Source: Gliomastix tumulicola (taxonomy: Eukaryota; Ascomycota; Sordariomycetes; Hypocreales; Bionectriaceae). Taken from it: DNA of 64,000 nt. The notes under the pieces are model-generated. The model was given only the letters and a program-made list of their open reading frames with translations. It was not told the origin of the DNA and did no database searches. The DNA is taken from positions 2,715,336 to 2,779,335 of the forward strand of contig BCHX01000006.1 of NCBI GenBank assembly GCA_001599755.1, in the 5' to 3' direction. Positions 32,148 to 43,851 of the stretch are shown here, one piece after another. Numbering within the stretch: the stretch's first letter is position 1; every line of letters begins with the position of its first letter. The position numbers and the translations under genes are program-made.

Positions 32148-34029
32148 CTTGTCAACTTCTTGTAGATGAGGATCTAAAAGAGAGAGATGGATGAGTCCAG
32201 AGGAATGTCAGGAAGCTCGTCGGGACCGAGAGGGGGGCGTGGCCGCCCTTTAAATGCCCAGGTACCGACGCCTGCATCTTGCCGAGGCCAATTGCGTTAT
32301 CTACGAGGCTGGTCTCCTCGTCCCTCGTACATGGGCGCATGCGGGCGGTTTCTTGGAATTTGCTTGGGATCTTTTCTTGGGATGCAGCGAGGATGCAAGG
32401 ATAGCTCAGCAACGCAGTCCAGACCATGGCATGACGAGCTTACATGACAGATAAAGTGAGACAGCCATCACCTAGAATGACAGCGATTCAGCCCAGGTCT
32501 TTGTGTCTTCCCCCTTCCGATGCCGACAGGGGCCATGGCAACCAACTCCAGGTTTCCACTTAGCTATCGGTAGGTGAGCCGAAGAGGCAGGTGGCTGCTG
32601 GAATTGGTGCTAGCGCTGGCGGGTAGGATGCGAGGTGCCTGAAGCCTTCGATGAGCATGATTATTTTCGAGGAGGAATCGCCAGGTTGCCAGGATCAGAT
32701 CAGCTCGTCGGTTCGGTTCCGTGGACCACAGAGCCGATCAGAGGGCTGATCGCAAACAATTGAAGAGCCGAGAAGCTCGAGAGGTCTCGGAAGACGTGCA
32801 ACGCCCAGAGAAGAGATGCCCTGAGATAACGCAATCGGGAGTCTCTATTCGTTCTCGTATGTATAGTAGGTCGAGGAGGAACCTTTGATGGCGGCCCAAA
32901 ACCGCCCCCTTCCATCCTAGAAAACCTGGGCAGGCTTCTAGAAGCATACAGACTCGCGGCAAGGCCAAGGGTCAATAGACCGGACAAATTGGTGGCGTCG
33001 CGGCTTGGGGGGTGATCTCCTGCCCGACTCGGCAAGAGTCAGTTCTTTTGCGATTTGGGCCCTTTGTGTTGGAGGCGCTTGGCAGGTCAGCCCGTACGCG
33101 GTGATGCCGGTGATTGGGGAGTCGTTGCCGTCGCGATTTCGAGGAGATATTTCGCAAAGATCCTGCCATTGGAGGCTCCGTCGGGTCGTGTCGATGTTGG
33201 TTCGGGAGCTCGATAGATCGGGCCGTCAATACGAGTCGCTAGTCATCGTCAAATAGCCCGATGTTCCCTGCTTGGAAAGAAACACAGAGGGTCTCTTTTT
33301 TTTGCAAAGTTTGGCATGCTTCACTCCTGCCAACATCGATCGAAGGTGTCGCCTTTGGGCATCCGTTTGACGGCATCGTGGCGCTGGTGGTCCTTCTCGG
33401 CGCAGCAGGGGCATCAGGATCTGTGTCTCGGATCACCGAGGTTCAGATGATTGATCTCGAAACGAAAAACGGGGGATCGCCGGACGCCGAAGAGCGCACG
33501 GCCGTTCCAGAGCAAAATGCTTCGGTGAAGATCCAGGGAAGTGGGCGCTGAGGAGACTGGACACAAACTGGCAGTCCGATGCATTGGGCAAGATCCTCAA
33601 ATTTGGACGACAACTTTATGTCATCCCTCTGGCGAGCACTGTTCATCCCTTTCACCGAGAAGCCCTTAAATGACATTAAAAACCAGGCACATAGATGGCA
33701 GATCATGCGGAGCTATGTATTGATATTTCTGTCACTAGGACCGCTGTCTTTGCCGTCTACCATCGGCATTAGCGAGGGGCAGCCCGTCTTTCAGTGCACG
33801 GCCCACTGAATTTTTTCGCATGTTTGCAGCGGGTGACACAAGCATTTTACCCCCCATTGTCGATGATTGCCAATTGCCCCCCGTGATTGCGCCAGAGGCC
33901 ACTGCAGCTGTCTTTCTCCGGCAGGATTTCTCTACAGCCTCATCGTCATTCCAGCCTCCCCTATGGACTGTTAGATTATCCTCACAAGCCTACTTTCCTC
34001 TCCTCCTTCATATTATATCGCCTTCAACC
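32148..34029. other. Intergenic, divergent promoters of aminopeptidase and CBS
   Basis: 1.9 kb without a convincing gene. Small frames near 32700-33235 and 33261-33809 show no motifs or codon bias like the flanking genes. Confidence 0.5.
32249..32254 (-). promoter_or_regulatory. TATA-like element of the M28 gene
   Basis: TTTAAA about 105 nt upstream of the start codon at 32147. Weak consensus, right distance. Confidence 0.3.
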
Positions 34030-35641
34030 ATGGCCGAAGTACCCCACGTCCCCCGCCAGCCGGCGACGGTGCTCTCTGCGACGGAGCTGATCGGAAACTC
34101 GCCCCTCGTCCGCCTGAACAAGCTGCCCCAGTCGCTGGGCATCGAGGCGGACATCTACGTCAAGGCCGAATTCTTCAATGCCGGCGGAAGTGTCAAGGAC
34201 AGAATCGCCCTGCGCATGATCGAGGAGGCCGAGAAGAGTGGCAGGATCAAGCCTGGTGACACCCTCATCGAGCCGACGAGCGGCAACACGTACGTTCCTC
34301 TCGCCTCGGATATACTCCCATGACATTGCAGCAAGACACTGACTCCTCCCCAGCGGTATCGGTCTTGCCCTCGTCGGCGCCATCAAGGGCTACAAGACCA
34401 TCATCACCCTCCCCGAGAAGATGTCCGCCGAGAAGGTCTCCGTCCTCCGTGCCCTCGGCGCCACCATCATCCGCACGCCTACCCAGGCCGCCTGGGACAG
34501 CCCCGAGTCGCACATTGGCGTCGCCCGCCGCCTCGAGAAGGAGATCCCCAACGCCCACATCCTCGACCAGTACAGCAACCAGGACAACCCGCTCGCGCAC
34601 GAGTACGGCACGGCCGAGGAGATCTGGACGCAGACGGGGGGCAACATCGCGGCCGTCGTCGCGGGCGCCGGCACGGGCGGCACCATCACTGGTCTTGCCC
34701 GGGGTCTGCGCAAGCACAGCAAGGACGTCAAGATCATCGCCGCCGACCCGCAGGGCAGCATCCTCGCCCTCCCCGAGTCGCTCAACGAAGAGCACCTGAA
34801 CGCTCCGTACAAGGTCGAGGGTATCGGGTACGACTTCATCCCGGACGTGCTGACGCGCGAGCTCGTGGACAAGTGGTACAAGACGGACGACCAGGAGTCC
34901 TTCTACCTGGCCCGACGCTTGATCGCCGAAGAGGGCCTGCTCGTGGGCGGCAGCTCCGGGTCTGCCCTGGCCGCCATGGTGCTGGCCGTTAAGGACTTTG
35001 GCTTCAAGAAGGGCGACGTGGTGGTTGTGGTGCTCCCCGATAGCATCCGGAGCTACCTGTCCAAGTTCGCCGACGACGACTGGCTCGCTGCCAACAACCT
35101 GCTCCCCGTCAACGGGCTGGAGTCGACGGCGTCCAGCACCGGCAAGGACAGCGACCCTTACCACGGTGCCACCATCGCGGACCTGCGCCTGAAGCCCGTC
35201 ACGTCCGTATCCGCAACGGCCACCTGCTCTGAGGCTATCGAGACCATGCGTGACAAGGGCTTCGATCAGCTCCCCGTCCTCTCGGCCAGCTCTACCTCGC
35301 GTCTCGTCGGTCTTGTCACCCTCGGCAACCTCCTCAGCTACATCTCTCGCGGCCGAGCTACGGCCGAGAGCTCGGTCAAGGATGTCATGTTCGACTTCGG
35401 CCGACTTGATGAGATCATCACCGATCCTCGCCAGGGCGCCGCGCTGGCTCCCGCTAAGGGCAGGAAGCGCAAGTTCGTCGAGATCACCATTGACACGCCT
35501 CTCGCCGAACTCAGCAAGTTCTTTGAGTGGAACAGCGCGGCCGTCGTCACGGAGAAGAGCGGCGACAACACGCTGTCCAAGCCTCTTGCCGTCGTCACCA
35601 AGGTCGATCTCCTAACTTGGATGGTCAGCAACAAGCTTTAA
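34030..35641 (+). CDS. CYS4: Cystathionine beta-synthase
   Basis: Exons 34030-34289 and 34354-35641, 515 residues. It condenses serine and homocysteine to cystathionine in the reverse transsulfuration pathway, in the cytosol. The PLP lysine is K56 in NAGGSVKDRIALRM. The splice restores PTSGNTGIGLALVGA, and the phosphate loop is AGAGTGGTITG. The catalytic core ends near residue 350 (DDWLAANNLLP). Two CBS motifs follow: about 380-435 (TCSEAIETMRDKGFDQLPVL) and 465-515 (DTPLAELSKFFEWNSAAVVT). As in yeast, there is no heme-binding N-terminal extension. The C-terminal CBS pair is complete. Confidence 0.95.
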
Positions 35642-36056
35642 GAGCGGCGTGCCAACGTCTGTCTGATCTTTCATGCCACCTTTTCTTAATATTTTCCAGT
35701 TCCCTCGGTCTTCATCAGGCCAGATCTAGAACCAGGTTACTTGTATGGCGTTTTACGTGGTTAAACAAAAGAGAAAGTGAATGCCAAGCATGGCACGAAG
35801 TGGAAGTTCCTCACGATGATTTTGTTTCTTTGGAGCCTGTATGGTGGCATAGACTGGTATAGGTGATGGTTACTGCTTGACTCAACATCTGCAGCCCTCG
35901 AACGAGTCACGTTCACGAAATTTGAATGATATTGTTGCCATTTTGGCGCCCTTTTTCTTCATCTGATTCATTAGCATTAACAACGTATGTCGTCCCCAGC
36001 GACATATCTATCTATAGACCGCGTGAAATATGCAAGAATACCCCAGTAGGTGTCTA
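35642..36056. other. Intergenic (convergent gene ends)
   Basis: 3' ends of CBS and SRP receptor beta face each other. AT-rich UTR-like sequence, nothing else seen. Confidence 0.5.
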
Positions 36057-36992
36057 TTATGACACGCGCTGTGCAATCCACCACCACCACTTATCGACAC
36101 CCGGCCCGTCGCCCGTCACATTGCCTGGCAGGACGTCCACGTCGATGTCGAACTCCTGCATCTGCTTGAACTGGAACTTGTCCGACCCGTACTCGCCCAG
36201 CCACGAATCCTGCTCCTCGGAGCCCACGTCGTCGATGCCCACGCCCGAGTCCAGCAGGCCCTTGCTCTTCGACTGGCGGATGCGCGTCAGCTCGGCCTCG
36301 AGGTTGACCTTGACGAGCGTGGAGGGCAGCGCGGTGAAGAGATCCATCTTGTTGGCGGCGATGAGCACCGGCACCGGCTTCAGGTTCTTGTTCGTATTCG
36401 TATTGGCGGCGGCGGCGGCACCGTCCGCGGTAGTGGACCGCTTCTGCAGCGTGAGCAGCACGTCGTAGAGGTACGACGCCGTCGGCGCCAGCACGTCCTG
36501 CTCTCCCAATGCCGATGCGTCGACGACGAATACGATCGCCTTGAGCTTCTGCAGACTCCGCAGCTTGGCCCACGCCACCTCCCTCAGCTTCCCATGCCCG
36601 GGGGTATCGACCAGCAGGAACTTGGTGTGCGTGCCGGAGCTGTCGTCGCGGTTGCGGAAGCTGGCGCGGGAGTTCGAGTCGGTGGACGCGAGGAGCTCGA
36701 CCGACGTGGCCGTCTGGGAGGTGTGCGTCGCGGACGGGGAGAGCGGCGCGTTGGGGTCGGTCACTTGCGGTGCGTGCTCGCCGGCGCCGTGCTCGTAGAG
36801 CGTGAGGAGGGAGGTCTTGCCGACCGAGGGGGGCCCAAGGAGGAGGACGCTCGGCGGCGAGGTGTAGGTGTTGGACGAGGCAAGGTAGAGGTGTAGGAGG
36901 AGCGGTGCGCCGACGATGATGAGGATGCCGAGGGCGAGGAGCGGGAGGGAGGGCTTGAGGAGGCCCTCGAGGATGTCGGAGAAGTTCGACAT
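36057..36992 (-). CDS. SRP102: Signal recognition particle receptor subunit beta
   Basis: Single exon of 311 residues. The ATG at 36992 (MSNFSDILEGLL) is chosen because the membrane anchor then begins at residue 12, as in orthologues. One N-terminal span (SLPLLALGILIIVGAPLLLHLYL) anchors it in the ER with the GTPase domain in the cytosol. G-protein motifs: G1 GPPSVGKTS (53-61), G3 LLVDTPGHGKLR, G4 AANKMDLFTAL. The C-terminus ends in a conserved-type FDIDVDVLPGNV segment and Trp-rich KWWWWIAQ. It pairs with SRP receptor alpha to dock ribosomes at the translocon. Low-complexity Ala/Asn insertion (GAAAAANTNTNKN) before G4. Confidence 0.92.
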   Translation of the reverse strand: MSNFSDILEGLLKPSLPLLALGILIIVGAPLLLHLYLASSNTYTSPPSVLLLGPPSVGKTSLLTLYEHGAGEHAPQVTDPNAPLSPSATHTSQTATSVELLASTDSNSRASFRNRDDSSGTHTKFLLVDTPGHGKLREVAWAKLRSLQKLKAIVFVVDASALGEQDVLAPTASYLYDVLLTLQKRSTTADGAAAAANTNTNKNLKPVPVLIAANKMDLFTALPSTLVKVNLEAELTRIRQSKSKGLLDSGVGIDDVGSEEQDSWLGEYGSDKFQFKQMQEFDIDVDVLPGNVTGDGPGVDKWWWWIAQRVS

Positions 36993-39900
36993 CGCTGGCG
37001 TGCTGCTTGTTGGACGGCGGTTGAGTTTGTCTGTCGCTGGGCGAAGAGGGTGTCGCGCCGCCGATTGTAGATCCAAGGAATGAGTTCGTCGCAAAAGCCC
37101 CGGGACGCAGGCTTGGAGTGGTGCGGCGACGGTTGGGTGGTGATCAGCCCGGTGACGATGTGGCTGAAGAGAAATCTGGAGAGGTCAATTGACAGCTTGC
37201 ACGTTGAGAACCTTGTGGGGTTCAGGCGCGAGAGATGGCATTACAGCTACCCTGGAGCTTCACCCCACCATTTAGGCCGTTCTCCCCACCTCATCCAGTC
37301 CTCCGACTCTTATGAAAGACGTCCAGTTCTGTGCACTCGCTACGCAGCCCTTATGCTGGATGACAAATAGTTCATCACCCATATAGAGGCATTTGGGGCG
37401 CTAAGATACAAGGAGTCGAATTCTCTGTCCTGATAGCGACGATGCAGATGTACTTAGCATGGCAACTCACCAGCTTTCCAACGATCAGCCGTCGGCGATA
37501 GTGATGGCCGAGATTCAGATGCGCCACACACCTCTAGAACAGCTTGTTTGTCTTCTACAGTTCGCCTCCGGGAGGATATTCGGGGCAGCCTCTTTTGGCT
37601 GATATTTAATAGGCTCTCCTCCACTAGGTGCTAAGGTGAAGGGTCTCTTTAGCAACACTCATGATGGCTAAAGCTCGTTTATGACTACCCAGGATGCTCA
37701 AGACTCTTCCATGACCACCGAAACAAAACCGTCTACGACTACCGATATTCTTGCCGACCCGTTCGCAGCCGAGAATGCTCTCATCGACTCGGCAATGAAG
37801 ACGTCCGCCACCGTTAAAAGGGCCGGAAAGATTTACGGTGCTGAAGGAAGGGAAGCGCGTCAAGCAAGCCTTCTTCGACAATGGACACCATAACTTCGGT
37901 CGGGCCTAGGCTGCCTCGGGTTTCTCCCGTCGAGCATCCGATGGCCAACGCCCGGATTGGGCCTTGATTCAAGTCCGCCCAGACCGCCAAGGAACGAACA
38001 TTCTTCCCGACAAGGACGCGTGGGCTCGTTTTCAATTCCCGGGGCGCGACCCCGAGCTAGACAGCCTGCAACTTACAGGTCCGACCCCAGAATCAAGCAT
38101 CAAGAAGATGGAGACGCATACCCACGGGCTGCAGGACCCATCTTTGAGCTCGTCGTGTCGGGCAAAGACTGATGCTCTTCGGTCTTGTCAGGGCTGGGAT
38201 ATTTCGCCTCTAAAATGCCAGCCGATTGGCGAAAGCCGCTGTATATGCCTTTCCTGGGATCCGATGCTGCACCCCTCTCGTAGCCGAGAGTAAGAAGCCA
38301 ACATACTGCTCCTTCTTGAAGTCGTTGCTGGGTGGACTCTTTATATCCTGCTTTCGTGGGCTGCCGGCATGTTTGATGATACTGGACGAGGCTTTCTTCC
38401 ACAGGCCCATGCCATGCCACTTCTTGCAGTCGGAGGCATTGGATGAGGATCCGAGTTCTTGGGAATACACAGGAAAATCAACGAACCAGATTCGACTACT
38501 TGTTTAGAATCCGAACGCCCGCCGGAGTGAACTAAGCGTATACCTGTATGGATTTCCTTGGCAAGGCAATAGAGAAAAAAACGCCGAACGACATACATGC
38601 AAGCAGTCTCGACATCCAAACCAATAGTTTCGACACACAGCCCAATCAACTCGACACAAGGCAAATAATCTTCACATGTAGGCAAATACTCTTATTTCAT
38701 CGCCGGTGTCGAAAGAAGAATAAAAAAGAAGTTCGTTAGTGACCTCGAAGACGAGAGTGAGCCTGCAGGGCAGCCCACAAGCACCACTCAAGAAGCCTTC
38801 TTGGACGGGATGCATTGGAGGGCGCTCACATCCGACCGGTCTTGCTGTCGTCGACTCGGCGAGGAGAAGACCGTTGGAAGAGATCTGGGTTGGGATGATT
38901 CAGATGCAGACGAGCGCCTTCTTATCGATATGAATCGACCTATCCTGCGAGGATAACACTGCGGCTATTAGTCAAGATCAATGGATCCCTCCCGAGATCC
39001 CTTGATTTGCACATCCTCTGTTGCTACGTGAGCCGATGAAATTTGAATTTGAAACTTGTTTGCCCAGGACCTGAGCCTTCTCCCCTTGTACCTACAATAA
39101 CAGATGCCCCCAGTCAGCCCATTACATCACTTCTCAGAAGTATTGTAAAAACTTTTTGAGGTGCCACACCTTCACCATCATCTTCGCCTCCATAGTGCAT
39201 GAATACAGTCCTTCGTCACACCTACTACCCAAGGACGAGACATCCATACACATCCATATTGAGAGCCCAGAAGAAGTTCAACTCGGCGCTAGTATCGTAG
39301 CTACCCTACAGCGTCAGACTCGATGGGAACCGTCTGTTGGTAAAGAGAACAACTGGCTCTCAGCCGAGGCCCAGAATGTCTGACTGCCGTCCAGTAGAGC
39401 ATACTTGACGCTTTGATCTTTGCCATGGATGAAATATAAACCTTGCGACATGTCGCGTGATCAATATGTGGTTTGGGAAACCCTTCGAGTCAAGGGACAA
39501 GGATTGCTGAATCAACTGTGGAGGGAATCATCACAATACATCAGACAACAAGCCACAAAAGAAAAAGGATCTGGAATGCCACAGAGACTTCAATAATCGT
39601 GAGTGTCTTTTCCGTGAGCGCGAGGAGGCTGATATGTTGTGCTCGCAACCGAACGGTAGACACACGATTGCGAGGCCGAGGGCGCCGCATGCATCGTCAA
39701 CGGCAGCAGGGACAAGGGTTACTTAATTTAGCACCAGAAATTGGCGTGATGCTGAGTACTGCCTGTCAGCCACTGGAAGTGGCACTAACGACCCGTATTA
39801 CTAAGGGGATCCAGGGACCCACTCGGGATGCAAGATGATGGCCTCGCCGATCAGCCAGATGGCAAGCTGAGAGAAGAGAGGACAATCAGGAAAAAAAATA

Positions 39901-40582
39901 TCACCATGGCCTGGGAAGCCTCAGAGACGCTCAGATACCGCGCAGAATTCATAGACTTCTTGTGTCCTGTCTGCCGTAGAAATGAGCCGCTCTCCATGAC
40001 CAAGCTTCCGAGGCCTCACCCCCACAGTCTAAAATGCTGACAGACGGGACCGGCACCAGGTGACCTTCAATTGGCTTAATCTCCATTTCAGAGGGCCTGG
40101 CTGTGATCCCCAGTGGGCTGTGATGCCCCTTACACGCGTTCGAGCATCACCGCAAACTTCTCTGCTCCATCAATCACCAGCCCTGGCATTTTGTTGACTT
40201 TAGCCCTTCCCTTTGCCTGCTGTATGCAGCGTCTGCATGAACGTCTGTCTGACTGACCGATTATCTGGTCGACTTGTCCATAATTACCTTATGTGTCGTA
40301 ATTACTCTAATATTCTTCTCTTCTCCCTTTCGTCTTCTTCTCCTGCTCCCCATAGACCTTTGCGACGATAATTCCTCCCTCCTCCCCTCCAGCTCGTCCG
40401 ACGGCTGTTGCACTCGATTCTCGTCCTCCCCGACAGCTTAGCATCCTCGGCCGCATCATCCGTCGCTGCCGTCCCCAATCACGAGCAGCAGACACCCTGA
40501 CGCCGCCCTGAAGTCGCCCTCCGACGCCGATCCTCGTCCGCGCCTCCCACGCGAAGCCGACCGCCGCTGCTCGCTCACATTG
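36993..40582. other. Gene-poor 3.6 kb stretch with a decayed coding relic
   Basis: Between SRP receptor beta and AKR1. Contains the relic at 37799-38293 and many short frames with stops in all phases. Codon and base use differ from neighbouring genes. The final 300 bp before 40583 are CT-rich (TCTTCTCTTCTCCC) and look like the AKR1 leader. I could not recognise a transposase, reverse transcriptase or terminal repeats. Confidence 0.5.
37799..38293 (+). pseudogene. Relic of a fungal protein-coding gene, TAG-interrupted
   Basis: In one frame the sequence reads FTVLKEGKRVKQAFFDNGHH, NFGRA, then TAG at 37907-37909, then AASGFSRRASDGQRPDWALI and QVRPDRQGTNILPDKDAWAR. The two sides read as one continuous protein, and a Trp (TGG) at the TAG would be natural. 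TGG to TAG is the change expected from C-to-T mutation at CpA on the other strand, the RIP signature. The start region (from about 37681, MTTQDAQDSSMTTETKP) lies in another frame, which suggests a frameshift too. The fragment resembles uncharacterised repetitive fungal proteins with a DWALI-type motif. Its function is unknown. Confidence 0.45.
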
Positions 40583-43046
40583 ATGGTCGCCCCCGGATCT
40601 ACACAAGGCAGTCCTGCCGCGCCGAGACAACCTGCTTCCAAGTCCGCCGCCGCAGCGCCCAAGCTCAACAGCGACATGGAGATGGCGGACATACCGGGCA
40701 GCACCCACCTCTCCTCCGAGGATGAGCAGTCCAAGCACCAGGACCAGCAACATGACGACGAGGAGGACATCATGCAGCTGGCCAGGTTAGGCGACATCCC
40801 CGCCATGGAGAAGCTCTTCGAGTCCAAGGGCTATGATGCCACATACACGGACGATGAGGGCATCACGCCTTTACACGTACGTTTTGGCGCTCGGCGCATT
40901 CCCTCCCTCCCCGGCGGCGCCGGCACGCCTACTTTACTGATGCTCTGTTCTCTCTAGTGGGCTTCTATCAATAACCAATACGCGATGTGCAAATTCCTGA
41001 TCGAACACGGCGCCGAGATCAACAAGAAGGGCGGCGAATCGATTGCGACTCCTCTCCAATGGGCGGCGCAGCGCTGCCATTACTACACCGTCAACCTCCT
41101 CCTCCAGCACGGCGCCGATCCCCTGATCACCGATGCCCAGGGCTACAACACCCTCCACACCTCGACATTCAACGGAAACGTTCTCCTCATCGTCCTCCTG
41201 CTGCACCAGGGCATCCCCGTCGACGTGCTCGACTCCTACGGCCACACAGCCCTCATGTGGGCCGCCTACAAGGGCTACCCCCAATGCGTCGACATCTTCC
41301 TCCGATGGGGCGCCAGCGTCCAGACGGCCGACGAGCAGGGCTTCACCGCGCTGCACTGGGCCCTCGTCAAGGGCAACCCGTACTGCATCCTCAAGCTCAT
41401 CGAGTACGGCGCCGACCGCTTCGCCAAGACCGACTCGGGCAAGACGCCCGCCGTCACCGCCGCCGAGCTGAATACGCAGGGCGCGTGGCACACCGCGCTG
41501 AGGGAGTGCGGCTACGACGAGGACGGACATCCGCTGACGCCGCCGTGGCCGGGCGCGAGCTACTTCTTGCAGGACAAGAGGGCGTTCATCCTGCGCTTTA
41601 CGTTTGTGTGTCCGTTTATCTTCGTCTGGGGTTGCCTGATGCTCCTGGCCCATGCGCCGGTGTACCTGGGTCTGCCCCTGGCGCTGGTCTTTGGGTATAG
41701 TCTGCAGCTGCTCGCACAGCAGGTGTTTGAGTATGCGCCGACGAATCTGGCCCAGTTCCACAAGACTGTAAGTCTCCGAACTCCCATCCTACGCCTTGGT
41801 AATATACTAACCAGATTGTAGCCCTGGATGGCTGGCATCTTTGCTGGATCCCTGTTTCTCATCGGTTTTGACTGGCTCTTCATGGTACTCCCTGCTACGG
41901 CCTTTGGCAGCGACCCCGTGGGCATCAGCGAGGGATCTTCATCTCATCTCCTGCTCAACCTGTTGTTCGCCGCGCTTTTCGGCCTGACGACGTACTTTTA
42001 TAGCGCCTGCATGCGATTCGAACCTGGATTCGTGCCTAAGATGAACGGCATTGCCGAGCAAAAGGCTGTTATCGATGAGCTGCTGGCGGCGTGGAAGTAC
42101 GACGAGTACAACTTCTGCACGGCATGCATGATTCGTACGCCGCTGCGCAGCAAGCACTGCAAGGCCTGCCAGCGCTGCGTGGCGAAGCACGACCAGTTAG
42201 TTTTCCCTAAGTGTCCTTTGGTGACGATTCATTCGCATGCTAACATGCGAACAGCCACTGCCCCTGGGTGTACAACTGTGTTGGCGTCAACAACCACCGC
42301 CACTTTTTCTTCTACTTGATATCCTTGACAATGGGTATCCTAGCCTATGACTGGTTACTGTACTATTGTACGTCTACAAGCCTTCAGCATCGAGTCATCG
42401 CCGCTAACTGGTCGCTATAGACTTTTCCAAAATATCTCCCGAAGCTTCAGACGATTGTAATATCCTGAGCCCAGGCCTTTGCCAGCTGGTGAACGCCGAC
42501 GCATACAGCTTATTCCTCGCCATCTGGGCATCGCTGCAACTCACCTGGGTTCTCATGCTCCTCTTCACGCAGTCATTCCAGGTCGCTCGCGCGATGACGA
42601 CCTACGAGAACATGTACGGCGTCCACGACGGCGTCGCCACCATCGCCTTCACATCCACCGGCACGCCTCTCGACCCGAATCACGCCGTCAGCCCCTCCGC
42701 GGACGGCGCCCGTGCCGGACACAACCACAAGCATCGCGGCGGCAAGCTGAAGCAGTGGAGCCGCCTGCTGGGCGTCGACCCCTTCCTCGAGACCATCGCC
42801 GGTCGCGGCGCGGCCAACTCGAAGAAGAAGCAGAAGAAGAACCCGTTCAGCAGGGGCATCGTCGCCAACTGTAAGGATTTCTGGTGCGACCCGGCGCCCG
42901 TGTTCGGACAGAGGGAAAACGGCATGGCGACGCTCGGCGGCGAGAAGGTCGACTACACCGCCATGTACGAGAGCCCGACGCTTATGCAGCTCACGGCGAG
43001 GCGAGGCCGCGACGGCTACGAGCAGGTCGGCACGGTAGACGTCTAA
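40583..43046 (+). CDS. AKR1: Ankyrin-repeat DHHC palmitoyltransferase
   Basis: Five exons: 40583-40876, 40958-41767, 41822-42195, 42255-42367, 42421-43046, total 738 residues. The N-terminus is acidic and disordered. About six ankyrin repeats follow (residues about 75-280; TPLHWASINNQ, NTLHTSTFNGN, TALMWAAYKGY, TALHWALVKGN). Then come membrane spans (FVCPFIFVWGCLMLLAHAPV onward). The Cys-rich DHHC domain is assembled across introns 3 and 4: CTACMIRTPLRSKHCKACQR, then DHHCPW at 492-497 with catalytic C495, and NCVGVNNHRHFFFYL. It transfers palmitate from palmitoyl-CoA to protein cysteines at Golgi/endosome membranes. In yeast AKR1 acts on Yck kinases and endocytosis. The catalytic motif is DHHC, not the DHYC of yeast Akr1. 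Confidence 0.94.
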
Positions 43047-43851
43047 AACGACAGAGCGATCAAGAGAAACAGGAAATATTATCGACGACATACGTACACG
43101 CCTTGTTAGCGTTTGTGACAGTATCGGCACGTGGAGGCGGGACACGACATCTCGCCTTCACTTGTCTTTTATGTCTTTTTTTTTTACCTTTGACTTTTCT
43201 GGGAAGCATGCACGCATTTTATCCCTCGGGCGGCTTTATATCTTTATTGCTGAGCTCACGACTTGTTTATGTCTAGAGGAAGGACGAAGACGAGAAGGAG
43301 AGGACTGTCAAGGTTTGGATGGAAATGGGTTTCAGGACAAGGGGATGCAGAGTGAAGGTATATATATGGGGATGATTATTGACGAGAACCATGACCGGAA
43401 GTATAGTAGGCGGTCTGTAATAAGAACGAGGCACACCATGCTTGGAGGTGTCTTGATGTATTCATCAAGTTAGAGCAGACAAGCTCAAGACACATTTGAT
43501 CCCCATTACGCCTTCGAGGCGATGGCGACTGTGAATACTAACGTGCCTAGGCAAAGGCAAAGGCCCGAGAGGCATCCGCGTCATTCCATGCGTCACATCG
43601 AGACGAAGCATTGAAAAAGCGGCAAACAAGATCCAATTTATTAAGCGAGCGGTATCTATCCACGACATCAAGCCTACTGTAGATACCACAACATCCAAAA
43701 TCCAAAATCCAAAATCCAAAATCAAACACCGGAACATATCAACTTTTTACACGGCAGGACCCTATCCTTCTACTGCGGCAGAAGACATGGCACAGGATGG
43801 GGTTGGGTTTCTTGTCTGTCTGTCTGCCCTTCTGGCCGGCCGGTGAAGCGC
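43047..43851. other. Intergenic (convergent gene ends) with 7-bp tandem repeat
   Basis: 3' sides of AKR1 and the secreted mosaic protein. Holds a T9 run near 43173 and the TCCAAAA repeat at 43694-43721. No gene supported. Confidence 0.5.
43694..43721. repeat. 4 x 7-bp tandem repeat
   Basis: Four perfect copies of TCCAAAA. Confidence 0.8.

Noticed and set aside
36993..40582. Transposon
   Set aside because: I looked for terminal repeats, DDE or reverse-transcriptase motifs and saw none. Only a decayed coding relic can be supported.
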